The notes under the pieces are model-generated. The model was not told the DNA's origin and searched no databases. It worked only from the letters and a program-made list of their open reading frames with translations. Positions 1 through 5,993 of a stretch of DNA of 5,993 nucleotides are shown here, one piece after another (position 1 is the stretch's first letter; each line of letters starts with the position of its first letter). Origin of the DNA: an uncultured Flavobacteriales bacterium. GTDB lineage: Bacteria; Bacteroidota; Bacteroidia; Flavobacteriales_D; Crocinitomicaceae. The stretch is from contig CAJWCX010000083.1 of the NCBI GenBank assembly GCA_913031405.1, positions 1-5,993 on the forward strand, in the 5' to 3' direction. The translations under genes were made by a program, and so were the position numbers.

Positions 1-165
1 ATGAAATAATTCAAGGTCCTTCAAGTCTTGACAAAGATACAATGCAGAACGGAAACATCAATTAAACCGGGGAAGCGAACGAAATAAAAATTATCTTGCG
101 TTTGTTATATATGCGGAGTAGCCTTTATCGGAAGCCATCGGAAAGAAACCATCCCAGAAAAAAAA
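1..165. other. Intergenic region at the left edge
   Basis: No coding region is supported. It holds the leftward promoter and a short direct repeat ATCGGAA (127-133 and 137-143) soon after the stop of the large gene. I see no GC-rich hairpin followed by a T-run that would serve as a clear terminator for the large gene. Confidence 0.55.
32..61 (-). promoter_or_regulatory. Near-consensus Bacteroidota promoter reading out of the left edge
   Basis: On the minus strand: TTG (61-59), exactly 19 bases, then TATCTTTG (39-32), a full match to TAnnTTTG. Transcription should start at about position 25-28 and run left, beyond the window. This implies a minus-strand gene starting outside, transcribed separately from the large secreted gene that ends at 166. 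Just downstream are repeated TTCAAG/CTTGA elements (10-31). Confidence 0.6.
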
Positions 166-408
166 TTAAAGCTTTACCACCTTAAAGTGTTTTTCAAACC
201 CACGGTTAAAGCATTTGACAAAATAAGTTCCAGGAACAGAATCCGCTAAAGAAACTTGAGTTTTACCATTGCCGTTTTTTGTAACGGAGCTTTTATTAAT
301 CGTTCTTCCTAGATTGTCGTAAACCTCAATATTGATATCTTCGATTAAAGCAGAAAAGGATTCGATTTCTATAATGAAATCGTTTTTAGTTGGGTTGGGA
401 TAAATCAT
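166..408 (-). other. T9SS type A C-terminal sorting domain
   Basis: Residues about 1233-1313. It starts with IMIYPNPTKNDFIIEI, the IYPNP signature, continues with EVYDNLGR, and ends with GTYFVKCFNRGFEKHFKVVK plus a final Leu, which fits the GxYxVxV...xxKxVxx ending of the Por secretion tail. In known systems this tail directs export through the type IX system, after which it is removed and the protein is anchored to the surface or released. It places the dikinase-like domain outside the outer membrane. Confidence 0.92.
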
Positions 409-3400
409 TATTCCATGTGAGATCATTTCTTCAACAAGGCTGGCCTCAACCTCAATAGGAACGCCTTCTTCATACAAACAGATATTGGCCTCGTCTTGAA
501 CAATCACATTATAAGTGCCAACAGGAAGGTTGGGAAAGACATTATTAGACACAAAGTTTTGTCCCCCATCTATACTATAAAGGTAGGGACCAACACCCGA
601 TGTGGGGTTGATTTCAATTGATCCATTTGTTGAAACGACAGAAGAAGCATTTGTGGCTATAATCTCAACTGAAACAAGTGAACAAGCATCAACAAAAACC
701 ACCTCCTCAAAAGAACAATCCCCAGTAGCGCCTATAACCGAAATATTGTAAGATCCTTGGGCCAAGCCACTGAAGCTGTTTGTTTCTTCATAAGTTTGTC
801 CCCCATCGATACTATATATAAAAGGGCTCAAACCAGAACTTGTGTTGATTGTTATGGCTCCATCATTTGTAAAAGGAGAGCTTGTAGCCGTCACCGTCAC
901 CTCAGCGGAAATATCACATCCTTCTCCATTAGGACAGAAGACCTCAAGTGTTTCATAGTCAAACTCCCCGTCATTAAAAACAATTGTTTCTCCAGAGGAG
1001 TTCATAACGAGAAAGTTTCCAATACCATATCCACAACAAATCCCATCACCCCATGAATCATAAACATATAGAGAAAAGCACGATCCATAATCAAGACAAA
1101 TATCTTGAGTATACACTTGTCCATTTGTTAAAGCACCACTAGCAATTAATTCACCACTGCCTTCATCAAAGACCTCCCAAGAGGTCTCTTGGGGGTAATT
1201 ATCAGGATTAATCTGTAAAGTGATGATATCGTAACTTGAATCCAGGTTTGTATTCGCGGAAACAGAATTATTGGTTAAATCACCATCGGCTTGGCTATTG
1301 ATACTTAATAGATTCAATACAATATTGTTAGTAAACTCAGTTAGGTTATTATCGATGTTTATTTGAACGGTTCCTTGCTCCTCAAAAGGAATATCAACGG
1401 TTGCATCAATCAGCTCAGACACCATTCCGTTAACAACAACCTGAATAGACACATCCGTTATGGTTGTTTCACCACGATTTTTAATGACCGCGTCGATTTG
1501 CACTTCATCATTACAAACGACGGTAAGATTTCCAATGGAGAGGTCTCCATCAAAAGCATGGACTTTACTTAGTACAACATTTAAGGTGTCGTTATTGGCG
1601 TATTCATCATCAACGTGGCTCACAATAGCCTTAATATTGTAGTCACCGACATTCGAAAAGTCTTGTGGTATGGTAAATTGGAAGTCCCCATTATTAAAAG
1701 GCTCAATGGTTTGTGTTACAGACATCGTTTCTACAGATACCCCATCAACAACAAGTTCAATGTCAAAATCACTCATATTGTTAAGTCCATTGTTGGCAAT
1801 TTTAACTTTGACAAGCTCGTTGTTGCCAAGGCTCGATGAAGATTGCGGTTCAACAAGAGCTTCAGCTCCAAGGTCATAATCTCCAGTGATATCTGCCCAA
1901 AAAGAAACCCACGGTCTTGCTTGCTTAATGGCTAATTGGTCTTGTGCCGTGACTTTATATTCTATATCCATACCAAATCCTTCGGCACCCACAACATCAT
2001 AAAGAACTTCAAATTCATCATGAATAGTAGAAAGATACTCTCTCATTTGGTCGAGATAGATTTGATCCATAACAAGCTCTCCTGGGCTTACAAGGTTTGA
2101 CAGGATTAGGACCAGGTAACCGGGTGCTCCCGGAGCAGGGTTTTCGTACAACAAAATCTCTTCTGGAACCGAGTTTGGGTCTGGGTTTGTAATCAAAAAC
2201 TCCCCAACCTGAGTGTTGAGATAAAAAGTGCCTTCTGTTTCATATATAGGGTCAATACTGATTCCTACACCATTCGATTTTTCTTCCTGAAAGTTGGGGT
2301 GACATAATACGCCCATGGCCGCCATAAAATGGTCAACACGATAAAAATCTCTTTCTTCATAAGCTCTAAAATTCCACATACTGGCATAAACCTGTTTAAT
2401 GGATTTAGAAATGTGTCCTTCGTCTAGGTGTTGTGTTTTAGACGTGTATAGCCCCGCACCACTAAACCCGGGCAAATCCTCGTTATTCGTACTTGACCTG
2501 CATCTAACAGCTGTTCCCACAGGAAAGTCTTCGTGCATTTCTTGTAAATTATCAAGCATCCATTGTGGCATTGGAGCATCTTTGATATCCCTTCTAAAAT
2601 CTTTTAGTCGTTCAACCCGAAAATTAATATCCGTTTGGAAGGTAGGGTTGTCAATCATGACCTGCGCCTCCTCATAAAAATTATTGAACTGCATGAATTC
2701 ATCATAATAATAAAAAGGAATGCCAAATCCATACGGAATAGTTCCTTCTGGAAACCCAAAATTCCTCATTGTCGCAACATTTGAACATTTTGCACCAAAA
2801 GCCGAGGACATTTCAAATTCAATAGAATCTAATGACAATATTTCCGTTTTACTCAGGTCTCGTAAGGGGATTTGAGGCTCCGTTGGCCTGAGCGCTTCGT
2901 ACCAAGCATTCACCTCGTCTAGCGAGGCTTCTCGTATTTGAAACGTTTCATTTTCAACTTTGTAATATATGTAATTTCCCAAAAGGTTTGAAATTGAGTC
3001 AATCGATAAGGGATCTGCAATGTAGGCATTGGGAACATTATCTTGGATGGCTCTTAAGTTTACGTGAGACAAAGGTGTTTGGACAACAGAAGTAATGATG
3101 CCCCCCACCCGTGGTAATGAATTAGGTAAGGCATCGTACAAAACAATATCTCTACTTCCCGGCGTTTCCTCTGGGTCTGTCATGTGCTTAAAAAACCCAT
3201 ATCCTTCTGCTTCATGAAATGGAATATAATTGATTTCAGCAAAAACATCAGATTCTAATGCTACTTCAATCCTTGAACCTTCAAAATCATCTGCGTAGTT
3301 GTTGAGGTGGTTATTTTCATCAGCCTGACCAATAAAGTGATTCATATTATTTTGTAGAAAAGGCATGTTGGCCACCAATAGCTCATAGGTTCTTTGTGTG

Positions 3401-4107
3401 GCTTCAAAATCATAAGCGTCACCAAAAGAAAAGTTAAACGAATAGCTTCCAATAACACCATTTGTATTGATTGTATTAGGATTGAATACTATTTCCCCAG
3501 ACGCATCATCGCCAGTGACTGAGGCGCCTATTCCGTTCCAAAAGTTTGCGTGAATAATATAAGTGTTGCTGTTGATGAAATATACCTTTGGGTTGGGTGT
3601 ATCTCGATCTAGAATCCCAAACTTCACATACAATTGTCCATCGAGAAATGGGGCCCATCCGACATTTTGTACAGTGGCAAGAGCCATAAAAGTTTCTGGA
3701 TCTGGAATAGAAGTTGACCCATCAACAAAATCAATGGCAGAAGCATAATTGATAGGAGCATCTGTTGGCATGTTATTGAATTCAGTTATATCGTCTATAC
3801 CATCTCCATCATAATCATCTGGGCTAGAAACATCGTGTTCTGTGATGGTATAATTTGCCTGTGGGTAAGCGCCAGCCGGTTCAGAGATTACCATCGTGCC
3901 ATTTACCCCCATTGTCATGGAGACTGCCCAGTTAAAAGAAGGGCTGTGATCTGCATGCAAGACATAATACTTGCCCGCCTGACCTTGAATGGACAATTGA
4001 ACCTGTCCATTATTATTGACCGAGTAATTCGTAATAGGTACCTCACCTTGGGCAAAAGAAAAAACGTATCCATAAACGAAACAAAGGATTGACAAAAAAG
4101 GCCTCAT
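166..4107 (-). CDS. Secreted T9SS-sorted multidomain protein with GWD/PPDK-like dikinase core
   Basis: 1313 residues. Seen, in order: signal peptide (1-19, probable cut after FSFA before Gln20); a beta-rich segment (about 22-95, with a GKYYVLHADHSPSFNW stretch); a DYDGDGIDD calcium-type motif (98-106); an unrecognised region (about 115-315); a phosphohistidine swivel-like domain with TPLSHVNLRA (His348); a PPDK_N-type ATP-grasp domain (about 434-738); two CARDB/Ig-like domains (about 743-848 and 853-955); a Cys-rich DSWGDGICC module (960-1058); two SprB repeats (about 1074-1136 and 1150-1212); and a Por secretion tail (about 1233-1313). Family knowledge: these ATP-grasp and swivel domains transfer the beta-phosphate of ATP through a phosphohistidine to an acceptor. 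Here the swivel precedes the ATP-grasp and there is no PEP/pyruvate TIM barrel, as in glucan water dikinase. Inference: a cell-surface or secreted phosphotransferase, or a binding protein that reuses the fold; the acceptor is unknown. The start is chosen because the signal peptide begins exactly at this ATG. It is a lone gene with its own candidate promoter. Automatic annotation may call it PEP synthase, which the missing barrel contradicts. Confidence 0.9.
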   Translation of the reverse strand: MRPFLSILCFVYGYVFSFAQGEVPITNYSVNNNGQVQLSIQGQAGKYYVLHADHSPSFNWAVSMTMGVNGTMVISEPAGAYPQANYTITEHDVSSPDDYDGDGIDDITEFNNMPTDAPINYASAIDFVDGSTSIPDPETFMALATVQNVGWAPFLDGQLYVKFGILDRDTPNPKVYFINSNTYIIHANFWNGIGASVTGDDASGEIVFNPNTINTNGVIGSYSFNFSFGDAYDFEATQRTYELLVANMPFLQNNMNHFIGQADENNHLNNYADDFEGSRIEVALESDVFAEINYIPFHEAEGYGFFKHMTDPEETPGSRDIVLYDALPNSLPRVGGIITSVVQTPLSHVNLRAIQDNVPNAYIADPLSIDSISNLLGNYIYYKVENETFQIREASLDEVNAWYEALRPTEPQIPLRDLSKTEILSLDSIEFEMSSAFGAKCSNVATMRNFGFPEGTIPYGFGIPFYYYDEFMQFNNFYEEAQVMIDNPTFQTDINFRVERLKDFRRDIKDAPMPQWMLDNLQEMHEDFPVGTAVRCRSSTNNEDLPGFSGAGLYTSKTQHLDEGHISKSIKQVYASMWNFRAYEERDFYRVDHFMAAMGVLCHPNFQEEKSNGVGISIDPIYETEGTFYLNTQVGEFLITNPDPNSVPEEILLYENPAPGAPGYLVLILSNLVSPGELVMDQIYLDQMREYLSTIHDEFEVLYDVVGAEGFGMDIEYKVTAQDQLAIKQARPWVSFWADITGDYDLGAEALVEPQSSSSLGNNELVKVKIANNGLNNMSDFDIELVVDGVSVETMSVTQTIEPFNNGDFQFTIPQDFSNVGDYNIKAIVSHVDDEYANNDTLNVVLSKVHAFDGDLSIGNLTVVCNDEVQIDAVIKNRGETTITDVSIQVVVNGMVSELIDATVDIPFEEQGTVQINIDNNLTEFTNNIVLNLLSINSQADGDLTNNSVSANTNLDSSYDIITLQINPDNYPQETSWEVFDEGSGELIASGALTNGQVYTQDICLDYGSCFSLYVYDSWGDGICCGYGIGNFLVMNSSGETIVFNDGEFDYETLEVFCPNGEGCDISAEVTVTATSSPFTNDGAITINTSSGLSPFIYSIDGGQTYEETNSFSGLAQGSYNISVIGATGDCSFEEVVFVDACSLVSVEIIATNASSVVSTNGSIEINPTSGVGPYLYSIDGGQNFVSNNVFPNLPVGTYNVIVQDEANICLYEEGVPIEVEASLVEEMISHGIMIYPNPTKNDFIIEIESFSALIEDINIEVYDNLGRTINKSSVTKNGNGKTQVSLADSVPGTYFVKCFNRGFEKHFKVVKL
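472..660 (-). repeat. SprB-type repeat, second copy (protein order)
   Basis: Residues about 1150-1212. Pattern: TNGSIEINPTSGVGPYLYS, then IDGGQNFVSNNVFPNL, then GTYNVIVQDEANIC. It is clearly related to the first copy and sits immediately before the sorting tail. The DNA encoding YSIDGGQ (558-579) is almost identical to that of the first copy (795-816), 237 bases (79 codons) apart, while the flanks have diverged. This fits an old tandem duplication. Confidence 0.75.
700..888 (-). repeat. SprB-type repeat, first copy (protein order)
   Basis: Residues about 1074-1136. Pattern: TNDGAITINTSSGLSPFIYS, then IDGGQTYEETNSFSGL, then GSYNISVIGATGDC. This matches the SprB repeat (xxNGxIxIxxxGGxxPYxYSxDGGxxF...L.aGxYxVxVxDxxGC) first known from a gliding-motility adhesin of Flavobacterium. 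In surface proteins such repeats act as stalk or adhesive units. It shares a 22-base stretch (795-816) with the second copy, 21 of 22 identical. Confidence 0.75.
934..1230 (-). other. Cys-rich DSWGDGICC extracellular module
   Basis: Residues about 960-1058. It begins ITLQINPDNYPQETSWEVFD, continues with a cysteine pair (1004, 1010) and YDSWGDGICCGYGIGNF (cysteines 1024 and 1025), and closes with Cys1058. I recall this module in secreted Bacteroidota proteins, often beside metalloprotease domains; it is presumably disulfide-bonded and may bind calcium through the DxxGDG loop. It supports an extracellular location. Its own binding role is unknown. Confidence 0.6.
1894..2808 (-). other. PPDK_N/GWD-type ATP-grasp domain inside the large secreted protein
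   Basis: Residues about 434-738. It opens with FGAKCSNVATMRNFGFPEG, where Lys440 matches the nucleotide-contact lysine near the N terminus of PPDK. VRCRSSTNNEDLPGFSGAGL (534-553) matches the family VRSSAxxEDLPxxSFAG motif, with Arg537 as the equivalent arginine. IKQVYASMWNFRAYEERDF (570-588) is close to the VWASKWNERAY stretch of glucan water dikinases. DIE (714-716) followed by QARP (729-732) reproduces the Mg-ATP acidic pair and the Gln/Arg motif at the usual spacing. No key residue appears lost, so ATP binding is plausible. Residue equivalences come from family knowledge, not from an alignment run here. Confidence 0.8.
2932..3156 (-). other. Phosphohistidine swivel-like domain inside the large secreted protein
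   Basis: Residues about 318-392. The segment RVGGIITSVVQTPLSHVNLR resembles the GG-x-TSH-xx-xxAR loop of PEP-utilising mobile domains and, more closely, the LSHVSVRARN loop of plant glucan water dikinases. His348 (codon 3064-3066) is the predicted phosphate-carrying histidine. The domain lies N-terminal to the ATP-grasp, the reverse of PEP synthase. The domain limits are estimates. Confidence 0.7.
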
Positions 4108-4144
4108 AGTGGTTGTATAGGTTTTAGTAATCGGTTTAGAATCC

Positions 4145-4179
4145 TAAAGGTACGAATGTTTATTGTTTTATAAAACAAA
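4145..4179 (-). promoter_or_regulatory. Candidate Bacteroidota promoter for the large secreted gene
   Basis: Reading the minus strand: TTTG (4179-4176), 23 bases, then TACCTTTA (4152-4145), close to the Bacteroidota -7 element TAnnTTTG with one mismatch at the last base. Transcription would begin about 30 bases before the ATG. The spacing is at the long end of the accepted range, so this is a tentative call. Confidence 0.35.
4163..4178. promoter_or_regulatory. Perfect 16-base palindrome, possible operator
   Basis: TTGTTTTATAAAACAA reads identically on both strands with no spacer. It lies between the proposed -33 and -7 elements of the large gene and overlaps the former. That position would suit a dimeric regulator. 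The sequence is A/T-rich, so chance is not excluded. Confidence 0.35.
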
Positions 4180-4340
4180 CGATTATTTTACAATATTTTT
4201 TTAACGTTGACCGCTTATTTCATTCTTTAGGACGCTATGTTGTAATGAACTTATTTGAGAAGCATTATGAGGGGTGGACTTATCGAAATCTGTTCGTTTT
4301 CCAGTGAAATATTGCAAAAAAAGCAACTTGGACTGGGTGG

Positions 4341-4853
4341 CTATTCTATATCACACTTAAAGGCAGTATGTAATAAATGAAGACGACCTCTTTTTTTTCG
4401 AAGGACCACTTGATAGATTCTATCGTAAATATCTAAGTCGAATTCCCCCAATTCCTGATCTACTAATATCCCGGCAAGAACAGCTGTTGTGTTGCTATGT
4501 CCAATAACAAGAGCGTCTTCCTTAAGCTTGATTAATTGTTTTGAAAAATCTTCAAGTGCATCAGCGTCGTAAAGCTCAACAATTAAACCCTTTGACTTTG
4601 CCGTCGGGAATGCCGTATTTAGAGTTCGAGTATAATCCGTGCTGTATACCACATCAATAGGTACATCGCTTAGAAAACCACTCAAGCTTTCCGACCGTTG
4701 TTTTCCGCATGGTGTTAAAGGAGGATCTGAATGGTCCATTTCGGAGAGTTCCTTTTCTGAATGCCTCACTAAATAGACAGTAAAAAACGGTTTGTTTTTT
4801 ACTGTCTGGCAGGACAGAAAACTCAGTATTAGTAATAGGAAAAGGAGCCTCAT
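4341..4853 (-). CDS. Histidine phosphatase superfamily lipoprotein (SixA/PGM-like)
   Basis: 170 residues. A hydrophobic leader ends in SFLSC, so Cys15 is a probable lipidation site (Phe at -3 is slightly off the usual lipobox). VYLVRHSEK carries the catalytic Arg30-His31, with RHS in place of the classic RHG. LTPCGKQRSESL is the usual LTxxGxxQA-type segment, YSTDYTRTLNTA supplies the second arginine (Arg76), and VIGHSNTT supplies the second histidine (His119). The protein is short and has no cap domain, as in SixA-like members. In this family His31 takes a phosphate from a phosphomonoester or phosphoprotein during hydrolysis; the substrate here is not predictable. It would sit in the cell envelope, facing the periplasm or the outside. 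It lies 45 bases after the Rieske gene with an A-rich leader (AAAAAAGAAAAAAGCGAA) before the ATG and no visible promoter, so it is probably co-transcribed. Stop codon TAG. Confidence 0.87.
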   Translation of the reverse strand: MRLLFLLLILSFLSCQTVKNKPFFTVYLVRHSEKELSEMDHSDPPLTPCGKQRSESLSGFLSDVPIDVVYSTDYTRTLNTAFPTAKSKGLIVELYDADALEDFSKQLIKLKEDALVIGHSNTTAVLAGILVDQELGEFDLDIYDRIYQVVLRKKRGRLHLLHTAFKCDIE

Positions 4854-4898
4854 TTCGCTTTTTTCTTTTTTATGAATGGGACGAGATGTTATAACTCA

Positions 4899-5990
4899 TT
4901 ATCCACACAATGATTTTGCGAGCATTCGATGAAAATGATGTACCCCTTGTTCTCTTGTCGGTGAAAAACGCCCTGTTTGATAGGTTTTAGATTGAAGCCC
5001 TTTATGCACTCCTTCAACAACAAATTCATCTTCTCGCTCGACCTTATCAAGAACAGCACCCGCACCATCACTAAGTTTAGAGCTATCCCAAACAAAAGAA
5101 CGAAATACTACGCGAGTTTTGTTTTTAGATATTGGTTTAACTACATTAATAGAAAGCCCCCAGGGATAAAAGTTGAACATCATATTGGGGAAGATCCAAT
5201 AGTAATAGGCGGCTACATGTTTCCCTTCATCAGGATGTCCTGCAGGAATATCAAACACATCTTCACCCCCCTTTGAGTATCCAATCTGAACCGATCCATT
5301 GTCAAAAAGTTCAGTTTTATAACTTCCATAATCCAATACACCATTAAGGTCATCATGAACAAAAGGAATATGAAAACCCTCTAAATAATTGTCACAATAA
5401 AGGGCCCAATGACAATTCACCAGATAGTCTTTACTGTGTTTTGAGTCATATTTGAAAAGATCAAGAGGTAAAAACCCAATGCGCTCATTCATTTTATCGA
5501 AAACCTTGTTAATAGGAAAGCCAGGATTAAGAGAGGTAAAAACATGTGGACCAAGCTTTGCTGTTGGGTATTTTTTGAGGTGATCACATGCTCTTGGAAA
5601 GTCTTCGACCTCATTGAATTCGGGCATAAATTTAAGCCCCCCATCTTTTTTCCATTGTCTCCCATGATAGCCACAAGCAATTCGTTTGGATCTACATTCG
5701 TGATGAAAAATCAGGTTGCCTCGATGGGTACAAACATTTGAAAAACAACTGATTTCATTATTATCGTTATTCTTTTTAAGAAATACAGGTTCCTCAATAA
5801 AGTCATCTAAAAAAGACATAGGCTGAACGTAGTCATCCATGGGAAAAAGCTCGTTTGAGCAACCTTTCCACTGCCAAGAATTTCTAAAAACATTTTTTTT
5901 AAGCGCCTCAAAAACCTTATCATCCCGGTAAAAATAGGCGGGTAAAGTTTCTGCTTTTGAGATACTCTCATGAACATGAAATTCAAACAT
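4899..5990 (-). CDS. Rieske non-heme iron oxygenase, alpha subunit
   Basis: 363 residues, the usual length for the family. The N-terminal Rieske [2Fe-2S] domain has Cys87-x-His89 (VCTHRG) and Cys106-x2-His109 (CGYHGRQW), separated by 16 residues. The C-terminal catalytic domain has NYLEGFHIPFVH, giving mononuclear iron ligands His207 and His212. A third acidic ligand is probably Asp321 in the ED motif at 320-321, judging by spacing. The residue three before His207, which bridges to the neighbouring Rieske cluster, is Glu204 rather than the Asp of naphthalene dioxygenase. Glu is also found there in carnitine oxygenase CntA, suggesting a relative of the quaternary-ammonium oxygenases, although the true substrate is unknown. 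Cytoplasmic; it needs electrons from a reductase not encoded here. The start fits a typical N terminus (SKAETLPAYFYRDD), but only three bases lie upstream, so a slightly earlier start cannot be excluded. Likely first or internal gene of an operon with the phosphatase. Confidence 0.92.
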   Translation of the reverse strand: MFEFHVHESISKAETLPAYFYRDDKVFEALKKNVFRNSWQWKGCSNELFPMDDYVQPMSFLDDFIEEPVFLKKNNDNNEISCFSNVCTHRGNLIFHHECRSKRIACGYHGRQWKKDGGLKFMPEFNEVEDFPRACDHLKKYPTAKLGPHVFTSLNPGFPINKVFDKMNERIGFLPLDLFKYDSKHSKDYLVNCHWALYCDNYLEGFHIPFVHDDLNGVLDYGSYKTELFDNGSVQIGYSKGGEDVFDIPAGHPDEGKHVAAYYYWIFPNMMFNFYPWGLSINVVKPISKNKTRVVFRSFVWDSSKLSDGAGAVLDKVEREDEFVVEGVHKGLQSKTYQTGRFSPTREQGVHHFHRMLAKSLCG

Positions 5991-5993
5991 AAG

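Larger units (their letters stand above)
4108..4340. other. 233-base intergenic region between phosphatase and large secreted gene
   Basis: A/T-rich, with no convincing gene on either strand. It holds the candidate promoter and palindrome near its left end. Near the right end TTGC-AAAAAAA-GCAA (4312-4326) forms a short 4-base inverted repeat just after the phosphatase stop. It is too weak, and its A/T tract is in the loop rather than after the stem, so I do not call it a terminator. Confidence 0.6.

Noticed and set aside
94..118. Similarity of the minus-strand TATAACAAACGC stretch to the start of a Vibrio integron attC site
   Set aside because: No matching second arm or GTTRRRY box is found at a suitable distance, no cassette structure is present, and a 12-base A/T-rich match can occur by chance.
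757..1056. Plus-strand reading frame of 99 codons, and similar ones at 1363-1572, 1460-1642, 1615-1839, 1670-1879, 2399-2677, 3563-3748 and 3835-4092
   Set aside because: They lie antisense to the large gene, whose translation shows clear domains throughout, and their products show no recognisable family features.
166..4107. Annotation of the large protein as phosphoenolpyruvate synthase or pyruvate phosphate dikinase
   Set aside because: Only the ATP-grasp and a swivel-like domain are present, in reversed order, and no PEP/pyruvate-binding barrel is visible; the protein is also secreted.
4312..4326. TTGC-A7-GCAA as an intrinsic terminator after the phosphatase gene
   Set aside because: The stem is only four base pairs and the homopolymer is in the loop, not after the stem.
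4267..4380. Small plus-strand frame of 37 codons beginning in the intergenic region
   Set aside because: It runs antisense into the phosphatase gene, has no promoter or ribosome site, and its product has no recognisable features.
4977..5276. Plus-strand frame of 99 codons, with others at 5544-5741 (plus) and 4889-5095 and 5489-5680 (minus)
   Set aside because: All overlap the well-supported Rieske gene in other frames and their products look like random translation.
1..5993. CRISPR arrays, tRNA or rRNA genes, insertion sequences
   Set aside because: No regularly spaced repeats, cloverleaf-like segments, rRNA-like sequence, transposase reading frames or terminal inverted repeats were seen.

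Overview
The window looks like a piece of a Bacteroidota chromosome, probably a flavobacterium or close relative. The evidence is a type IX secretion (T9SS) C-terminal sorting domain, two SprB-type adhesin repeats, A/T-rich intergenic DNA, no clear Shine-Dalgarno sequences, and a promoter with the Bacteroidota -33/-7 form (TTG, 19 bases, TAnnTTTG). Three genes can be supported. All lie on the minus strand, so transcription runs from right to left.

Right part (about 4341-5990): a Rieske non-heme iron oxygenase alpha subunit with both metal sites intact. After 45 bases it is followed by a small lipoprotein of the histidine phosphatase superfamily. The short gap with no visible promoter suggests co-transcription. 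No reductase or ferredoxin partner is in the window. The Rieske start codon is only three bases from the window edge, so the upstream context is unknown.

Middle (4108-4340): a 233-base intergenic region. It holds a candidate promoter for the large gene, with a perfect 16-base palindrome TTGTTTTATAAAACAA between the two promoter elements.

Left part (166-4107): one very large gene for a secreted 1313-residue protein. It carries a signal peptide, a calcium-binding-type DxDGDGxxD motif, a phosphohistidine swivel domain (TPLSHVNLRA), and an ATP-grasp domain of the pyruvate phosphate dikinase / glucan water dikinase type with the usual ATP-contact residues present. These are followed by two CARDB-like Ig domains, a Cys-rich DSWGDGICC module, two SprB repeats and a T9SS sorting tail. 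The order swivel-then-ATP-grasp, without a PEP/pyruvate barrel, is that of plant glucan water dikinases rather than PEP synthase. A dikinase fold addressed to the cell surface is the most unusual thing here: its acceptor and its ATP source are unknown.

Left edge (1-165): no gene. It contains a near-consensus Bacteroidota promoter pointing left, toward a gene outside the window.
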